A stretch of 38,709 nt of DNA from Thiomicrospira cyclica (GCA_022736205.1 DZAT01000015.1:1-38709), one strand, 5' to 3'; shown: positions 8,458 to 15,714, counted from the stretch's first letter. Numbers and translations are program-made. Notes: generated by a model from the sequence alone, not told the origin.

Positions 8458-8898
8458 CTACCCCTCAGCCAACAATACCGCCACAAGCCCTTCGACCACG
8501 CGCAAATCTTTCGCCGACAATTTCGCTAAGTTATCCACCAACGGAATGAGGCGCACATACTCATAACCAAACAGCATCATGCTAGGCGAAGCGGCTTCAT
8601 TACCTAATGGGTTTTCGGGACGATAAGATACGGGCAAGCGTTCGCCTGTGCCGTAACGCAACCATTGCGCAGACACACCCAACCAATCGGCAAGCATCAC
8701 AAGTTTGTCTTGGGAAGGAAATCCTTCGCCGAATATCCATTTTCTGACAGCTTGTGGCGTAACTGATAGTTGAGGTAACTTACGGTTAATCGTCCTCGCA
8801 ATCTCAGTTGGGCTTTCCATTGGCAGCCCCATGCGCTTAAATTCGTTAAAAACCCTTTCACCAAAGGCTTTTCTGAGTTCTATGGTTGTGTTTTTCAT
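8458..8898 (-). CDS. Xre-type phage-repressor-like transcriptional regulator
   Basis: The 146-residue product has an N-terminal HTH (PTEIARTINRKLPQLSVTPQ, then AVRKWIFGEGFPSQDKLVML) with the ADWLGVSAQWLRYGTGE sequence common in small Xre/CI-like repressors of beta- and gammaproteobacterial prophages. A C-terminal helix pair follows (LAKLSAKDLRVVEGLVAVLL). I chose the ATG at 8898 (MKNTTIEL) because the upstream extension is Cys-rich nonsense overlapping the promoter region. No strong ribosome binding site is visible. It is divergent from the Cys-rich peptide gene and convergent with the HigA-like antitoxin. Orphan regulation of the neighbouring island is inferred. Confidence 0.75.
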   Translation of the reverse strand: MKNTTIELRKAFGERVFNEFKRMGLPMESPTEIARTINRKLPQLSVTPQAVRKWIFGEGFPSQDKLVMLADWLGVSAQWLRYGTGERLPVSYRPENPLGNEAASPSMMLFGYEYVRLIPLVDNLAKLSAKDLRVVEGLVAVLLAEG

Positions 8899-8899
8899 A

Positions 8900-8921
8900 G
8901 TTGCAATGTAAACACAGCAAC
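8900..8921. promoter_or_regulatory. 22-bp dyad just upstream of the Xre gene, candidate autoregulatory operator
   Basis: GTTGC at 8900-8904 and GCAAC at 8917-8921 are perfect 5-bp arms. Extended to 10-bp arms (GTTGCAATGT against the complement GTTGCTGTGT), 8 of 10 positions match. The site begins 2 nt upstream of the Xre start codon, where small repressors usually bind. The function is inferred. Confidence 0.4.
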
Positions 8922-8945
8922 AATAACTAAAAATTACCGACATAA

Positions 8946-8975
8946 TTGACAAGTAAAAATCGGTTACTGTAGAAT
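8946..8975 (+). promoter_or_regulatory. Sigma-70-type promoter for the Cys-rich peptide gene
   Basis: TTGACA at 8946-8951, an 18-bp spacer, then TAGAAT at 8970-8975. The -35 box is perfect and the -10 box matches 5 of 6. Transcription would start near 8982, about 43 nt before the peptide gene. The site lies between two divergent genes, so the Xre protein may control it. Confidence 0.65.
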
Positions 8976-9024
8976 ATGATTGTGTTCGTTCGTATTGTAT
9001 TATTTTAAAAGAGAGAAACTTATC

Positions 9025-9162
9025 ATGATCAAAAAAATCTTTGTTGCGATTGCATTTACTGCCACTTTTTCTGGTGTTGTTTTAGCATCTTGCCCACCTC
9101 ATTTACCGTATGGATGTTCTATGGGATACAACGGAAAGCAAATATGCGGTTGTGGACAGTAA
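9025..9162 (+). CDS. Small secreted Cys-rich peptide, function unknown
   Basis: The 45-residue product starts MIKKIFVAIAFTATFSGVVL, a clean Sec signal peptide with probable cleavage after VLA-S. The mature peptide of about 24 residues is SCPPHLPYGCSMGYNGKQ followed by ICGCGQ: four cysteines in a C-x7-C-x9-C-x-C pattern plus Pro and Gly, suggesting two disulphides after export. GAGAGA lies about 9 nt before the ATG, a near-consensus promoter precedes it and a perfect terminator follows it, so it looks like a genuine monocistronic gene despite its size. I do not recognise a named family and assign no function. Confidence 0.7.
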   Translation: MIKKIFVAIAFTATFSGVVLASCPPHLPYGCSMGYNGKQICGCGQ

Positions 9163-9185
9163 TCTTTTAACGAAAAGTTTGCATC

Positions 9186-9215
9186 AAAACCCCACCGCTG
9201 CGTGGGGTTTTCTTT
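9186..9215 (+). terminator. Rho-independent terminator after the Cys-rich peptide gene
   Basis: A perfect 10-bp stem (AAAACCCCAC / GTGGGGTTTT) with a 6-nt loop ends in a T-rich tail, 23 nt after the peptide stop codon. The A-tract on the other side lets it also work for leftward transcription. Confidence 0.88.
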
Positions 9216-9218
9216 ATC

Positions 9219-9320
9219 CTAAAATGCGACCGCCTGCACATCTCTTGCATGATGCAAGACACGAATAATGGTAATTATTTTTCGTTCAACATGCGATCCA
9301 TTCAACAAGATGACGATTCG
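9219..9320 (-). pseudogene. 3' remnant of a ParE-type toxin gene
   Basis: Read on the minus strand, the segment encodes RIVILLNGSHVERKIITIIR then VLHHARDVQAVAF and a stop. This is the C-terminal third of a ParE-type toxin, whose last strand typically ends (I/V)RVLH(H/N)xRD. It is preceded in frame by a TGA, and no N-terminal two-thirds or antitoxin gene remains; unrelated sequence follows at about 9325. It is best read as a decayed third toxin cassette of this island. The fragment could be chance coding, but the close fit to the family ending argues against that. Confidence 0.68.
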
Positions 9321-9365
9321 TCATAAAAGGCGTAAAATGAACGCAGACAATAACGAGTCATAAAA

Positions 9366-9551
9366 ATGCCCCTAAATCCACAAGCAGCACAAGATACCCT
9401 TCTTGCACTATCAAAAGCGCTGAATACCATTCAAGACTACCCTTTAGGCGCTGATGCGCCCTTATCAGGATTGCAAGAAACCTTACGTGCTGGCGTGATT
9501 CAGCCACACGCTCAAATTTTATTGGTACGTTTACATCATGCCAACAATTAA
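9366..9551 (+). CDS. Short protein upstream of the MNT gene, possibly a shortened HEPN/HI0074-like partner
   Basis: The 61-residue product starts MPLNPQAAQDTLLALSKALN and continues with a second helical segment (LSGLQETLRAGVIQPHAQIL). It overlaps the next gene by 14 nt. MNT nucleotidyltransferases usually pair with a HEPN-type protein of about 130 residues, whose second half carries (R)EAxxAGLI-like text; GLQETLRAGVI is reminiscent of that. It may therefore be an internally deleted partner. This is weak resemblance only. The RNase motif RxxxxH of HepT toxins is not obvious (only VRLHH near the end). The start has no strong ribosome binding site. Confidence 0.5.
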   Translation: MPLNPQAAQDTLLALSKALNTIQDYPLGADAPLSGLQETLRAGVIQPHAQILLVRLHHANN

Positions 9552-9837
9552 CCTGCCCAACGAATGGCTACAAGAAATTAAAGCGATCTTAGCCCGTTAT
9601 TTGCCAGAAGCGCGGGCGTGGATGTTTGGTTCGCGCGTGTCAGGCAAAGCAAAACAGTGGTCGGACTGCGACATTGTGCTATTAACACAAACACCAATCG
9701 ACTGGCATCAATTAGAGCATCTTAAAGATGCTTTTTCAGAATCCAATCTACCCATTATGGTGGATCTATCTGACTGGTCGAAATTACCCGCTTTTCTGCA
9801 AGAAAAAATTAAGCAACAGCACGTTCAAATTCAATGA
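9538..9837 (+). CDS. MNT-type minimal nucleotidyltransferase (MntA-like)
   Basis: The 99-residue protein has the minimal nucleotidyltransferase signature: FGSRVSGKAKQWSDCDIVLL, with GS at residues 31-32 and the metal-binding SDxD motif at 42-45. A third acidic position lies in the strand IMVDLSDW. This is the MNT domain found in MntA-HepT pairs, where MntA AMPylates the HEPN toxin to silence it. The catalytic motif looks intact. It overlaps the upstream short ORF by 14 nt, and its stop overlaps the mdtC start (ATGA), so mdtC translation is probably coupled to this gene. Confidence 0.83.
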   Translation: MPTINLPNEWLQEIKAILARYLPEARAWMFGSRVSGKAKQWSDCDIVLLTQTPIDWHQLEHLKDAFSESNLPIMVDLSDWSKLPAFLQEKIKQQHVQIQ

Positions 9838-12800
9838 ACCCTTCCTCCTTTTTTATCAATCGACCGATTGCCACCACCCTGCTAACACTAGCACTCGCAC
9901 TGGTTGGCTTGGTCGCACTTAAGTTTTTGCCTGCTGCCCCCTTACCGCAAGTCGATTTTCCTGCCATTTCGGTACAAGCAACCTTAGCTGGCGCCAGCCC
10001 CGAAGTCATGGCAAGCAGTGTTGCCACGCCACTCGAAAAAGTATTGGGGCAAATTGCTGGTGTTAACGACATCACCTCGACCAGTATTCAGGGCACAACC
10101 AGCATTAATTTACAGTTCGACTTAAACCGCGATATTAACGGTGCAGCCCGCGATGTTCAGTCTGCCATTCAAGCGGCTCGTGGCCTATTGCCCAGTGGCA
10201 TGACAAGCAACCCCACTTACAAAAAGGTCAATCCAGCAGACTCGCCCATTATGGTGTTAGCCCTTACCTCCGACACCCTATCTCGCGCACAGATGTACGA
10301 CAGCGCCTCGACCTTACTGGCACAAAAACTGGCTCAGGTCGACGGTATTGGACAGGTTGTTATCGGTGGCGGTGCGTTACCTGCTATTCGCATTAACGTC
10401 AACAGCAATGCGCTGAACAGTCATCAGTTATCGCTCGAAGATGTGCGCATTGCCATCAATAATGCCAACAACTTTGCACCATTGGGCAGCATCGAAAGCG
10501 ACAGCCAAAGCTGGCAAATCACCAGTAACGATCAACTCAAGACCCCTGCCGACTATCAACAGTTGATCATTCGGTATCAGGATAAAGCGGTACTACGCTT
10601 GGGGGATATTGCGCAGGTCGAGCAATCCGTTCAAGACAGTCGTACCTTTGGTGCTAGTAATGGCAAACCCGCTGTACTGCTGATTCTCTACCGACAACCT
10701 GGGGCAAATATCATCGAAACAGCCGACAGAGTAACGGCTTTACTGCCGACGCTCAATAAGCTAATCCCCGAAGCCATGACGCTTAAAACAGCGATGGAAC
10801 GCACCGCCACCATCCGCAGTAGCCTCAAAGAAGTCGAGCATAGTCTCGCCATTGCCATTGGATTAGTGGTGTTAGTGGTGTTTGTATTTTTACGTAATGC
10901 ACGCGCCACCCTCATTCCTGCGCTCAGTATTCCTGTATCGCTCTTAGCGACACTCGCTGTCATGTATTTGCTAGACTTTAGTTTGAATAATATCTCACTG
11001 ATGGCACTGATCGTTGCCGCTGGCTTTGTCGTCGATGACAGCATTGTCGTGCTCGAAAACATTAACCGTTATATTGAGCGCGGACACAGCCCCCATCAAG
11101 CGGCATTATTCGGCACGCGAGAGGTCGGCTTTACCGTCATTGCCATTAGCTTATCGCTGGTTGCTGTCTTTATCCCCATTCTATTTATGGGCGGACTGAT
11201 TGGGCGACTCTTTCAGGAGTTTGCCATGACGCTCAGTGCCGCTGTATTCATATCGATGATCATTTCACTGACAACAACCCCTGCATTAGCCGCCAGATTG
11301 TTAAAGCCTAAGCCCCTGTCATTCCCACGTAAGCGGGAATCTACCACTTCGACATCTTGGATGATTACCGCCTACATGGGAATGACAATTGGAAAGCAGC
11401 TTCTACGCGCCTACCGTCACTCCTTAGCATGGTCGCTCAGACATCCATTGGTCATCCTCTCGTTGTTGTTAGCCGTCATTGCCTTAAATATCACCTTATA
11501 CATCAAAATCGATAAAGGCTTTTTCCCCCAACAAGACACAGGGCGTATGATTGGACGCGTTACTGCCGACCAAGCCATTTCTTTCGATGCCATGCAAGGC
11601 AAGCTGAATTATTTCATCAAAACCCTACAACAAGACCCAGACGTTGCTACCGTCACCGCTTACATGGGGTTTGGTGCATCCAATAGCGCTACCATGTTTA
11701 TTAGCCTTAAACCGCGCCCAGAACGCACAACCGATGTGAGCGACATCATCAATCGCCTACGCCCGAAAAGCAGCATTCCTGGCGCAAGCCTATTTTTAAT
11801 TCCCGTGCAAGACATTAGGATGGGCAGTGGCAGTAGCAATGCCGCCTATCAATATACCTTACAAGCCGACAACTTAAACGATCTGCGCGAGGCACAAGAA
11901 GCCGTCAAGCTTGCCTTATCGGCACTGCCCCAACTCACCGAAGTCAATTCCGACCAACAAGACAAAGGCGTACAAACGCGCCTTGTGATCGACCGCGATG
12001 CTGCACGTCAGCTCGGACTCAATATGCGCGACATCGACAACACGCTCAATAATGCTTTTGCTCAACGCCTCATATCGACAATTTACAACCCGCTCAACCA
12101 ATACCGCGTGGTACTCGAAACCGATAGCGATAGCCTACTCACCCCGCAAACGCTCGAATCCTTGCATATTCTCAATACGCAAGGAACCCCCATTACTCTG
12201 AGTCGCATTGCCCATATCGAACGACAAAACGCCCCGCTTTCGATCAATCATCAAGGCGGATTTGCTGCTGCGACCATCAGCTTTAATCTCTCAACAGGCA
12301 CATCCCTCGATGCTGCAATGACGTTGATTAACAACACTGTCGATAATCTTGCCTTACCAAGCGCGGTCAAAGGCAGCTTTCAGGGCACAGCGAAAGCATT
12401 ACAAGCGAGCAACAAAAGCCAACCGCTGCTAATTTTAGCGGCATTCATCTTGTTGTACATTATTTTGGGGATTTTGTATGAAAGCCTGCTACATCCATTA
12501 ACCATTTTATCCACCCTACCCTCTGCGGGTATTGGTGCACTGCTCGCTTTAGAACTGATGGATACAGAATTAACCGTCATTGCCCTCATTGGCATTTTCT
12601 TACTGATTGGACTGGTTAAAAAGAACGCCATTATGATGATCGACTTTGCGCTAGACAGACAAAGACGGCTTGGACTCACCCCCGCACAAGCGATTTTTAT
12701 CGCCTGCCAAGTGCGCTTTCGCCCCATTATGATGACCACCCTAGCAGCACTGCTCGGTGCAGTCCCCCTTGCCATCGGCATGGGAGACGGAGCAGAATTA

Positions 12801-12920
12801 CGCACCCCGCTCGGTATTACCATTATTGGCGGTTTAATTGTCAGCCAAGTATTGACCTTGTACACCACACCCGTGATCTATGTGGCACTGGAAAGGTTGA
12901 AAGTAACAATAAACAAATGA
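9834..12920 (+). CDS. mdtC: RND multidrug efflux permease, MdtC-like, with an in-frame repeat insertion
   Basis: The 1028-residue RND permease is paralogous to MdtB; the first codons are almost the same DNA as mdtB (ATGAACCCTTC, then CGACCGATTGCCACCA). It has the TM4 Asp pair GFVVDDSIVVLENI (residues 401-402), FFPQQDTGRMIG, and the C-terminal LIGLVKKNAIMMIDFALD. The cytoplasmic loop before TM7 contains PLSFPRKRESTTSTS (residues about 494-508), encoded by a palindromic intergenic-type repeat translated in frame. The start overlaps the MNT stop by 4 nt, although ancestrally it would follow mdtB directly. It probably assembles with MdtB and MdtA. The loop insertion does not touch catalytic residues. 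Confidence 0.92.
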   Translation: MNPSSFFINRPIATTLLTLALALVGLVALKFLPAAPLPQVDFPAISVQATLAGASPEVMASSVATPLEKVLGQIAGVNDITSTSIQGTTSINLQFDLNRDINGAARDVQSAIQAARGLLPSGMTSNPTYKKVNPADSPIMVLALTSDTLSRAQMYDSASTLLAQKLAQVDGIGQVVIGGGALPAIRINVNSNALNSHQLSLEDVRIAINNANNFAPLGSIESDSQSWQITSNDQLKTPADYQQLIIRYQDKAVLRLGDIAQVEQSVQDSRTFGASNGKPAVLLILYRQPGANIIETADRVTALLPTLNKLIPEAMTLKTAMERTATIRSSLKEVEHSLAIAIGLVVLVVFVFLRNARATLIPALSIPVSLLATLAVMYLLDFSLNNISLMALIVAAGFVVDDSIVVLENINRYIERGHSPHQAALFGTREVGFTVIAISLSLVAVFIPILFMGGLIGRLFQEFAMTLSAAVFISMIISLTTTPALAARLLKPKPLSFPRKRESTTSTSWMITAYMGMTIGKQLLRAYRHSLAWSLRHPLVILSLLLAVIALNITLYIKIDKGFFPQQDTGRMIGRVTADQAISFDAMQGKLNYFIKTLQQDPDVATVTAYMGFGASNSATMFISLKPRPERTTDVSDIINRLRPKSSIPGASLFLIPVQDIRMGSGSSNAAYQYTLQADNLNDLREAQEAVKLALSALPQLTEVNSDQQDKGVQTRLVIDRDAARQLGLNMRDIDNTLNNAFAQRLISTIYNPLNQYRVVLETDSDSLLTPQTLESLHILNTQGTPITLSRIAHIERQNAPLSINHQGGFAAATISFNLSTGTSLDAAMTLINNTVDNLALPSAVKGSFQGTAKALQASNKSQPLLILAAFILLYIILGILYESLLHPLTILSTLPSAGIGALLALELMDTELTVIALIGIFLLIGLVKKNAIMMIDFALDRQRRLGLTPAQAIFIACQVRFRPIMMTTLAALLGAVPLAIGMGDGAELRTPLGITIIGGLIVSQVLTLYTTPVIYVALERLKVTINK
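11318..11386. repeat. Paired inverted palindromic repeat, translated inside mdtC
   Basis: The ends are a perfect 9-bp inverted repeat (GTCATTCCC at 11318-11326, GGGAATGAC at 11378-11386). Each end belongs to a ~25-bp unit; the left unit reads GTCATTCCCACGTAAGCGGG and the right unit, on the minus strand, reads GTCATTCCCATGTAGGCGGT. The same paired unit occurs intergenically at 26111-26178. The translated SFPRKRES peptide is a familiar sign of such repeats inserted into proteobacterial genes. Confidence 0.82.
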
Positions 12921-12974
12921 CGCTGCTTTACCCTATAAAGTGGTCAAATTTGGATACTGATTGACATAGTTAAA

Positions 12975-13124
12975 GAGTACTTCTAATAACCTACAAGGGT
13001 TGGGGGTCTGGGGGAAGGGGTGCACTAAAAAAGCTTGTAACTCATTGATTAATTCCTTCCACCAGAGGATAAATAAACTTGGGAACGCTAAAAACTCCAC
13101 GAAGTGGGGTTTTTAGCAGTGCCC
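12975..13124. mobile_element. MITE-like element, copy 1 (150 bp), inserted at the modC stop codon
   Basis: The left end, GAGTACTTCTAATAACC (12975-12991), is an imperfect inverted match to the right end; the right end on the minus strand reads GGGCACTGCTAAAAACC (13108-13124), matching 13 of 17. It is flanked by 5-bp direct repeats TTAAA (12970-12974 and 13125-13129), as expected of a transposition target duplication. No transposase is encoded. The interior is G-rich (13000-13021) and contains a terminator-like hairpin. A second element with the same ends lies at 26087-26195. The parent insertion sequence is not identified. Confidence 0.65.
13088..13116. terminator. Bidirectional terminator between mdtC and modC
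   Basis: CTAAAAACTCCAC (13088-13100), a GAA loop, then GTGGGGTTTTTAG (13104-13116): a 13-bp stem with one G-T pair (on the plus-strand transcript), bounded by A and T tracts so it can act on both converging operons. It forms the right end of the MITE-like element. Confidence 0.8.
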
Positions 13125-14180
13125 TTAAACTAACGCCATTGCCTTAATCAGCGCATACACCTGCATTTCGGTCTGCAACTGTAACTGACGCAACGAACGC
13201 TGACTGATCTGTGCAAAAAGCTTTTGTTCACCGACGCGCAATGCGAGTAAAACACGCATACTGTCTTGCGGCTCGATGCGCTCAATGGTCGCTTTTAACA
13301 CATTGAGCAAACTCGAATCTTGCGGTGCCGTTAAGCCAATCCCCACATCCTTTGCCATCATGCGCACACGATAACCACCCAAATGATCAACTTGCGCAAC
13401 CCACAACGCACAATCAGTGCCGTCAAGACGTAAACGGCTGAGACCATCCATAGCGTCGAGAATATCCACCTGAGCCATAAGTACACTGCTTGCGCCCTCG
13501 TCGGTAAACAAGGGGGAGTTAACACGCGACAAGGCTTGTTGCAGGGTTTCTACACAATCGACGCGCCCCTCTCGTAAAAATACCACCCGATCTGCCAGCC
13601 GCTCAACCTCGGCAGGTGCATGCGTGACATAAATCATCGGCAAATTCAGACTGTCTTTCAGTTCTTCTAAAAACGGTAAGATTTCTTTTTTAGTTGCGGT
13701 GTCTAATGCCGACAAGGGTTCGTCTAGCAGTAACAACTGTGGTGACGATAGTAACGCCCGCGCAATGGCAACGCGCTGCTTTTCGCCACCCGACAAGATT
13801 GGCACGGGAGCATCTAATTTATGGTCGATACGGCAACGTACGGCAACGTCAACTAAGTCTTGAGTCAGTGGCGCACGCGACAAGGCAAACTGCAAGTTCT
13901 GCCGCACCGTCATATGCGGAAACAATGCGCCATCTTGGAAAATCACACCCACACTACGTGCTTGTGGCGGCAAACACTGCTTGCCGTCTTGCCACAGCTG
14001 ATCGTTAAATTGAATACGACCCAATGCTTGATGTTCTAGCCCAGCCAGAATGCGCAACAAGGTACTTTTACCACTACCAGAACGCCCGAACAATGCCGTT
14101 ACGCCCGTTGATGGCAGACTGAGATGCGGAATATCTAGCGTGAAATGCTCGCGTACCAGTGTGGTTTGAATATCTAGCAT
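13125..14180 (-). CDS. modC: Molybdate ABC transporter ATPase ModC
   Basis: The 351-residue ATPase has Walker A (GRSGSGKST, about residue 32), Q-loop (GVIFQDGALFPH), ABC signature (LSGGEKQRVAIARALL), Walker B (LLLLDEPLSALD) and H-loop (YVTHAPAE). A C-terminal TOBE/Mop domain (about residues 285-351) ending VYALIKAMALV binds molybdate. It powers molybdate import with ModB and ModA. It is the last gene of modABC, 2 nt after modB. Its stop codon is TAA read from the TTAAA repeat flanking the MITE-like element, so the present C-terminus may have been set by that insertion. Length is normal (about 350). Confidence 0.96.
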   Translation of the reverse strand: MLDIQTTLVREHFTLDIPHLSLPSTGVTALFGRSGSGKSTLLRILAGLEHQALGRIQFNDQLWQDGKQCLPPQARSVGVIFQDGALFPHMTVRQNLQFALSRAPLTQDLVDVAVRCRIDHKLDAPVPILSGGEKQRVAIARALLSSPQLLLLDEPLSALDTATKKEILPFLEELKDSLNLPMIYVTHAPAEVERLADRVVFLREGRVDCVETLQQALSRVNSPLFTDEGASSVLMAQVDILDAMDGLSRLRLDGTDCALWVAQVDHLGGYRVRMMAKDVGIGLTAPQDSSLLNVLKATIERIEPQDSMRVLLALRVGEQKLFAQISQRSLRQLQLQTEMQVYALIKAMALV

Positions 14181-14182
14181 GA

Positions 14183-14881
14183 CTACCCCACCTTCACATC
14201 AAATTTACGATTTAAGCCATACACGCTTAACAACACAGCAAACGAGAATATCAGCATAATCAACGATAAAACATGCGCCTGTGCATACTCTAGGCTTTCA
14301 ACGTGGTCAAAAATGGCAATCGAGACCATGCGCGTTTCACCAGGGATATTACCGCCCACCATCAGCACCACACCAAACTCCCCTACCGTATGGGCAAAGG
14401 CTAAGGTTGCCGCTGTTAAAAAACCGCGACGAGACAAAGGCAGAATGACCTGCCAAAACAAACTGGCAGTGTTAGCACGCATGGTTTTCGCGGCATCAAG
14501 TAATGCTTGCGGCACTTGTTCAAAAGCGTGCATCAGCGGCTGTACCGCAAAAGGTAAAGAATAAAACACCGACCCAACGACTAAGCCAACAAAGGTAAAG
14601 GTCAGTTGACCATCGGGATGCCCCAAAAAGCGCAAGGTTTCTGCCACCATGCCATTGGGATTCATGCTAATGAGCAGATAAAAGCCCAATACCGTCGGCG
14701 GTAATACCAACGGCAAAGCGACAAGCGCTTCAAACAACACTTTCCAACGTGATGTCATCCGCGCCAGTTTCCACGCAATCGGCACACCAATAATCAGCAA
14801 TACCAAGGTGGTGGTTAAGGCAACCGATAAGGTTGTCCAGATAGGGTTAGGGTCGATTTCGACGCCAAAAATGTGCCACAT
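14183..14881 (-). CDS. modB: Molybdate ABC transporter permease ModB
   Basis: The 232-residue permease has about five or six membrane segments and the cytoplasmic EAA loop (LLDAAKTMRANTASLFWQVI, then LPLSRRG) that docks on ModC. Other family text includes ALPLVLPPTVLGFYLLI and GEFGVVLMVGGNIPGETRM, typical of ModB. It forms the membrane channel of the molybdate importer. It lies 56 nt after modA and 2 nt before modC, so the three genes are cotranscribed. Confidence 0.96.
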   Translation of the reverse strand: MWHIFGVEIDPNPIWTTLSVALTTTLVLLIIGVPIAWKLARMTSRWKVLFEALVALPLVLPPTVLGFYLLISMNPNGMVAETLRFLGHPDGQLTFTFVGLVVGSVFYSLPFAVQPLMHAFEQVPQALLDAAKTMRANTASLFWQVILPLSRRGFLTAATLAFAHTVGEFGVVLMVGGNIPGETRMVSIAIFDHVESLEYAQAHVLSLIMLIFSFAVLLSVYGLNRKFDVKVG

Positions 14882-14937
14882 AAGTTAATCCATTAGGTAA
14901 ACAGCCACCAATGGAGGCTGATTTAACCTCTTTTAAG

Positions 14938-15693
14938 TTAGTTTGGCACAGTATAACCGCTGGCTTCAATGATTTTCTTACCTTCTGCTGAACGCACATA
15001 GTCGATAAAGGCTTGCGCTGTTTTGCTGTTTTCGGCTTTTTTCAACACCACCACATCTTGATCTAATGGCGAGTGGTAAGACAAAGGCACTAACCAGTAA
15101 CTACCCGTGTTCACATGCTTAGGATCGACCGTATAAGAATGCGCGACGAACCCCATCTGTGCATTACCCGTAGCAACAAACTGGTAAGTCTGACCAATAT
15201 TTTCGCCCATCACAAATTTCGGACGCAAGGTCTCTAATAATCCTAACTTATCTAACGTCTGTTCTGCTGCCACACCATATGGTGCTGCTTTCGGATTGGC
15301 TAACGCAATATGCTTAAAATCACCTTTCTTCAGCACATCCGCCGCTTCAACGCCAGCGGGTACATTGGGCATCCATAACGACAAACGACCCTGCGCATAA
15401 ATGAAGCGCGAGCCTGCTTTAATCTTGCCGTCATCCTCAAGCTTCTTGGTTGATTTTTGATCGGCAGAAAAGAAAATATCAAACGGCGCACCATTTTCAA
15501 TTTGTGCATACAACTTACCTGTTGGCCCGCCCGACACCTTAATGGTGTTGCCAGTTTGCTTCTCGAAGCCTTGCGACAAGGTTTCGATGGTCTTTAAAAA
15601 GTTGGCTGCGACAGCAATTTTAAGCTCGTCTGCCAATACAGACATCGGCGTGAGCGCAACAATGCTGGCTGCAAGTAACGATTTTAAAGTCAT
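14938..15693 (-). CDS. modA: Molybdate-binding periplasmic protein ModA
   Basis: The 251-residue protein has a signal peptide (MTLKSLLAASIVALTPMSVL, then ADELKIAVAANF). The mature part carries ModA family text: SGGPTGKLYAQIENGAPFDI, FFSADQKSTKKLEDDG, ANPKAAPYGVAAEQTLDKLG and GNAQMGFVAHS. It captures molybdate or tungstate in the periplasm and delivers it to ModB. I chose the ATG at 15693 because AAGGA lies 8 nt upstream; in-frame ATGs at 15711 and 15702 are less well placed. A ModE-like site lies 21 nt upstream. Confidence 0.95.
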   Translation of the reverse strand: MTLKSLLAASIVALTPMSVLADELKIAVAANFLKTIETLSQGFEKQTGNTIKVSGGPTGKLYAQIENGAPFDIFFSADQKSTKKLEDDGKIKAGSRFIYAQGRLSLWMPNVPAGVEAADVLKKGDFKHIALANPKAAPYGVAAEQTLDKLGLLETLRPKFVMGENIGQTYQFVATGNAQMGFVAHSYTVDPKHVNTGSYWLVPLSYHSPLDQDVVVLKKAENSKTAQAFIDYVRSAEGKKIIEASGYTVPN

Positions 15694-15714
15694 ATTCATC
15701 ATCCTTTTCATTAT

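Noticed and set aside
12992-13087. Possible gene or small RNA in the mdtC-modC gap
   Set aside because: Stop codons interrupt all frames and no promoter-terminator pair was found; the segment is explained as the interior of a MITE-like element.
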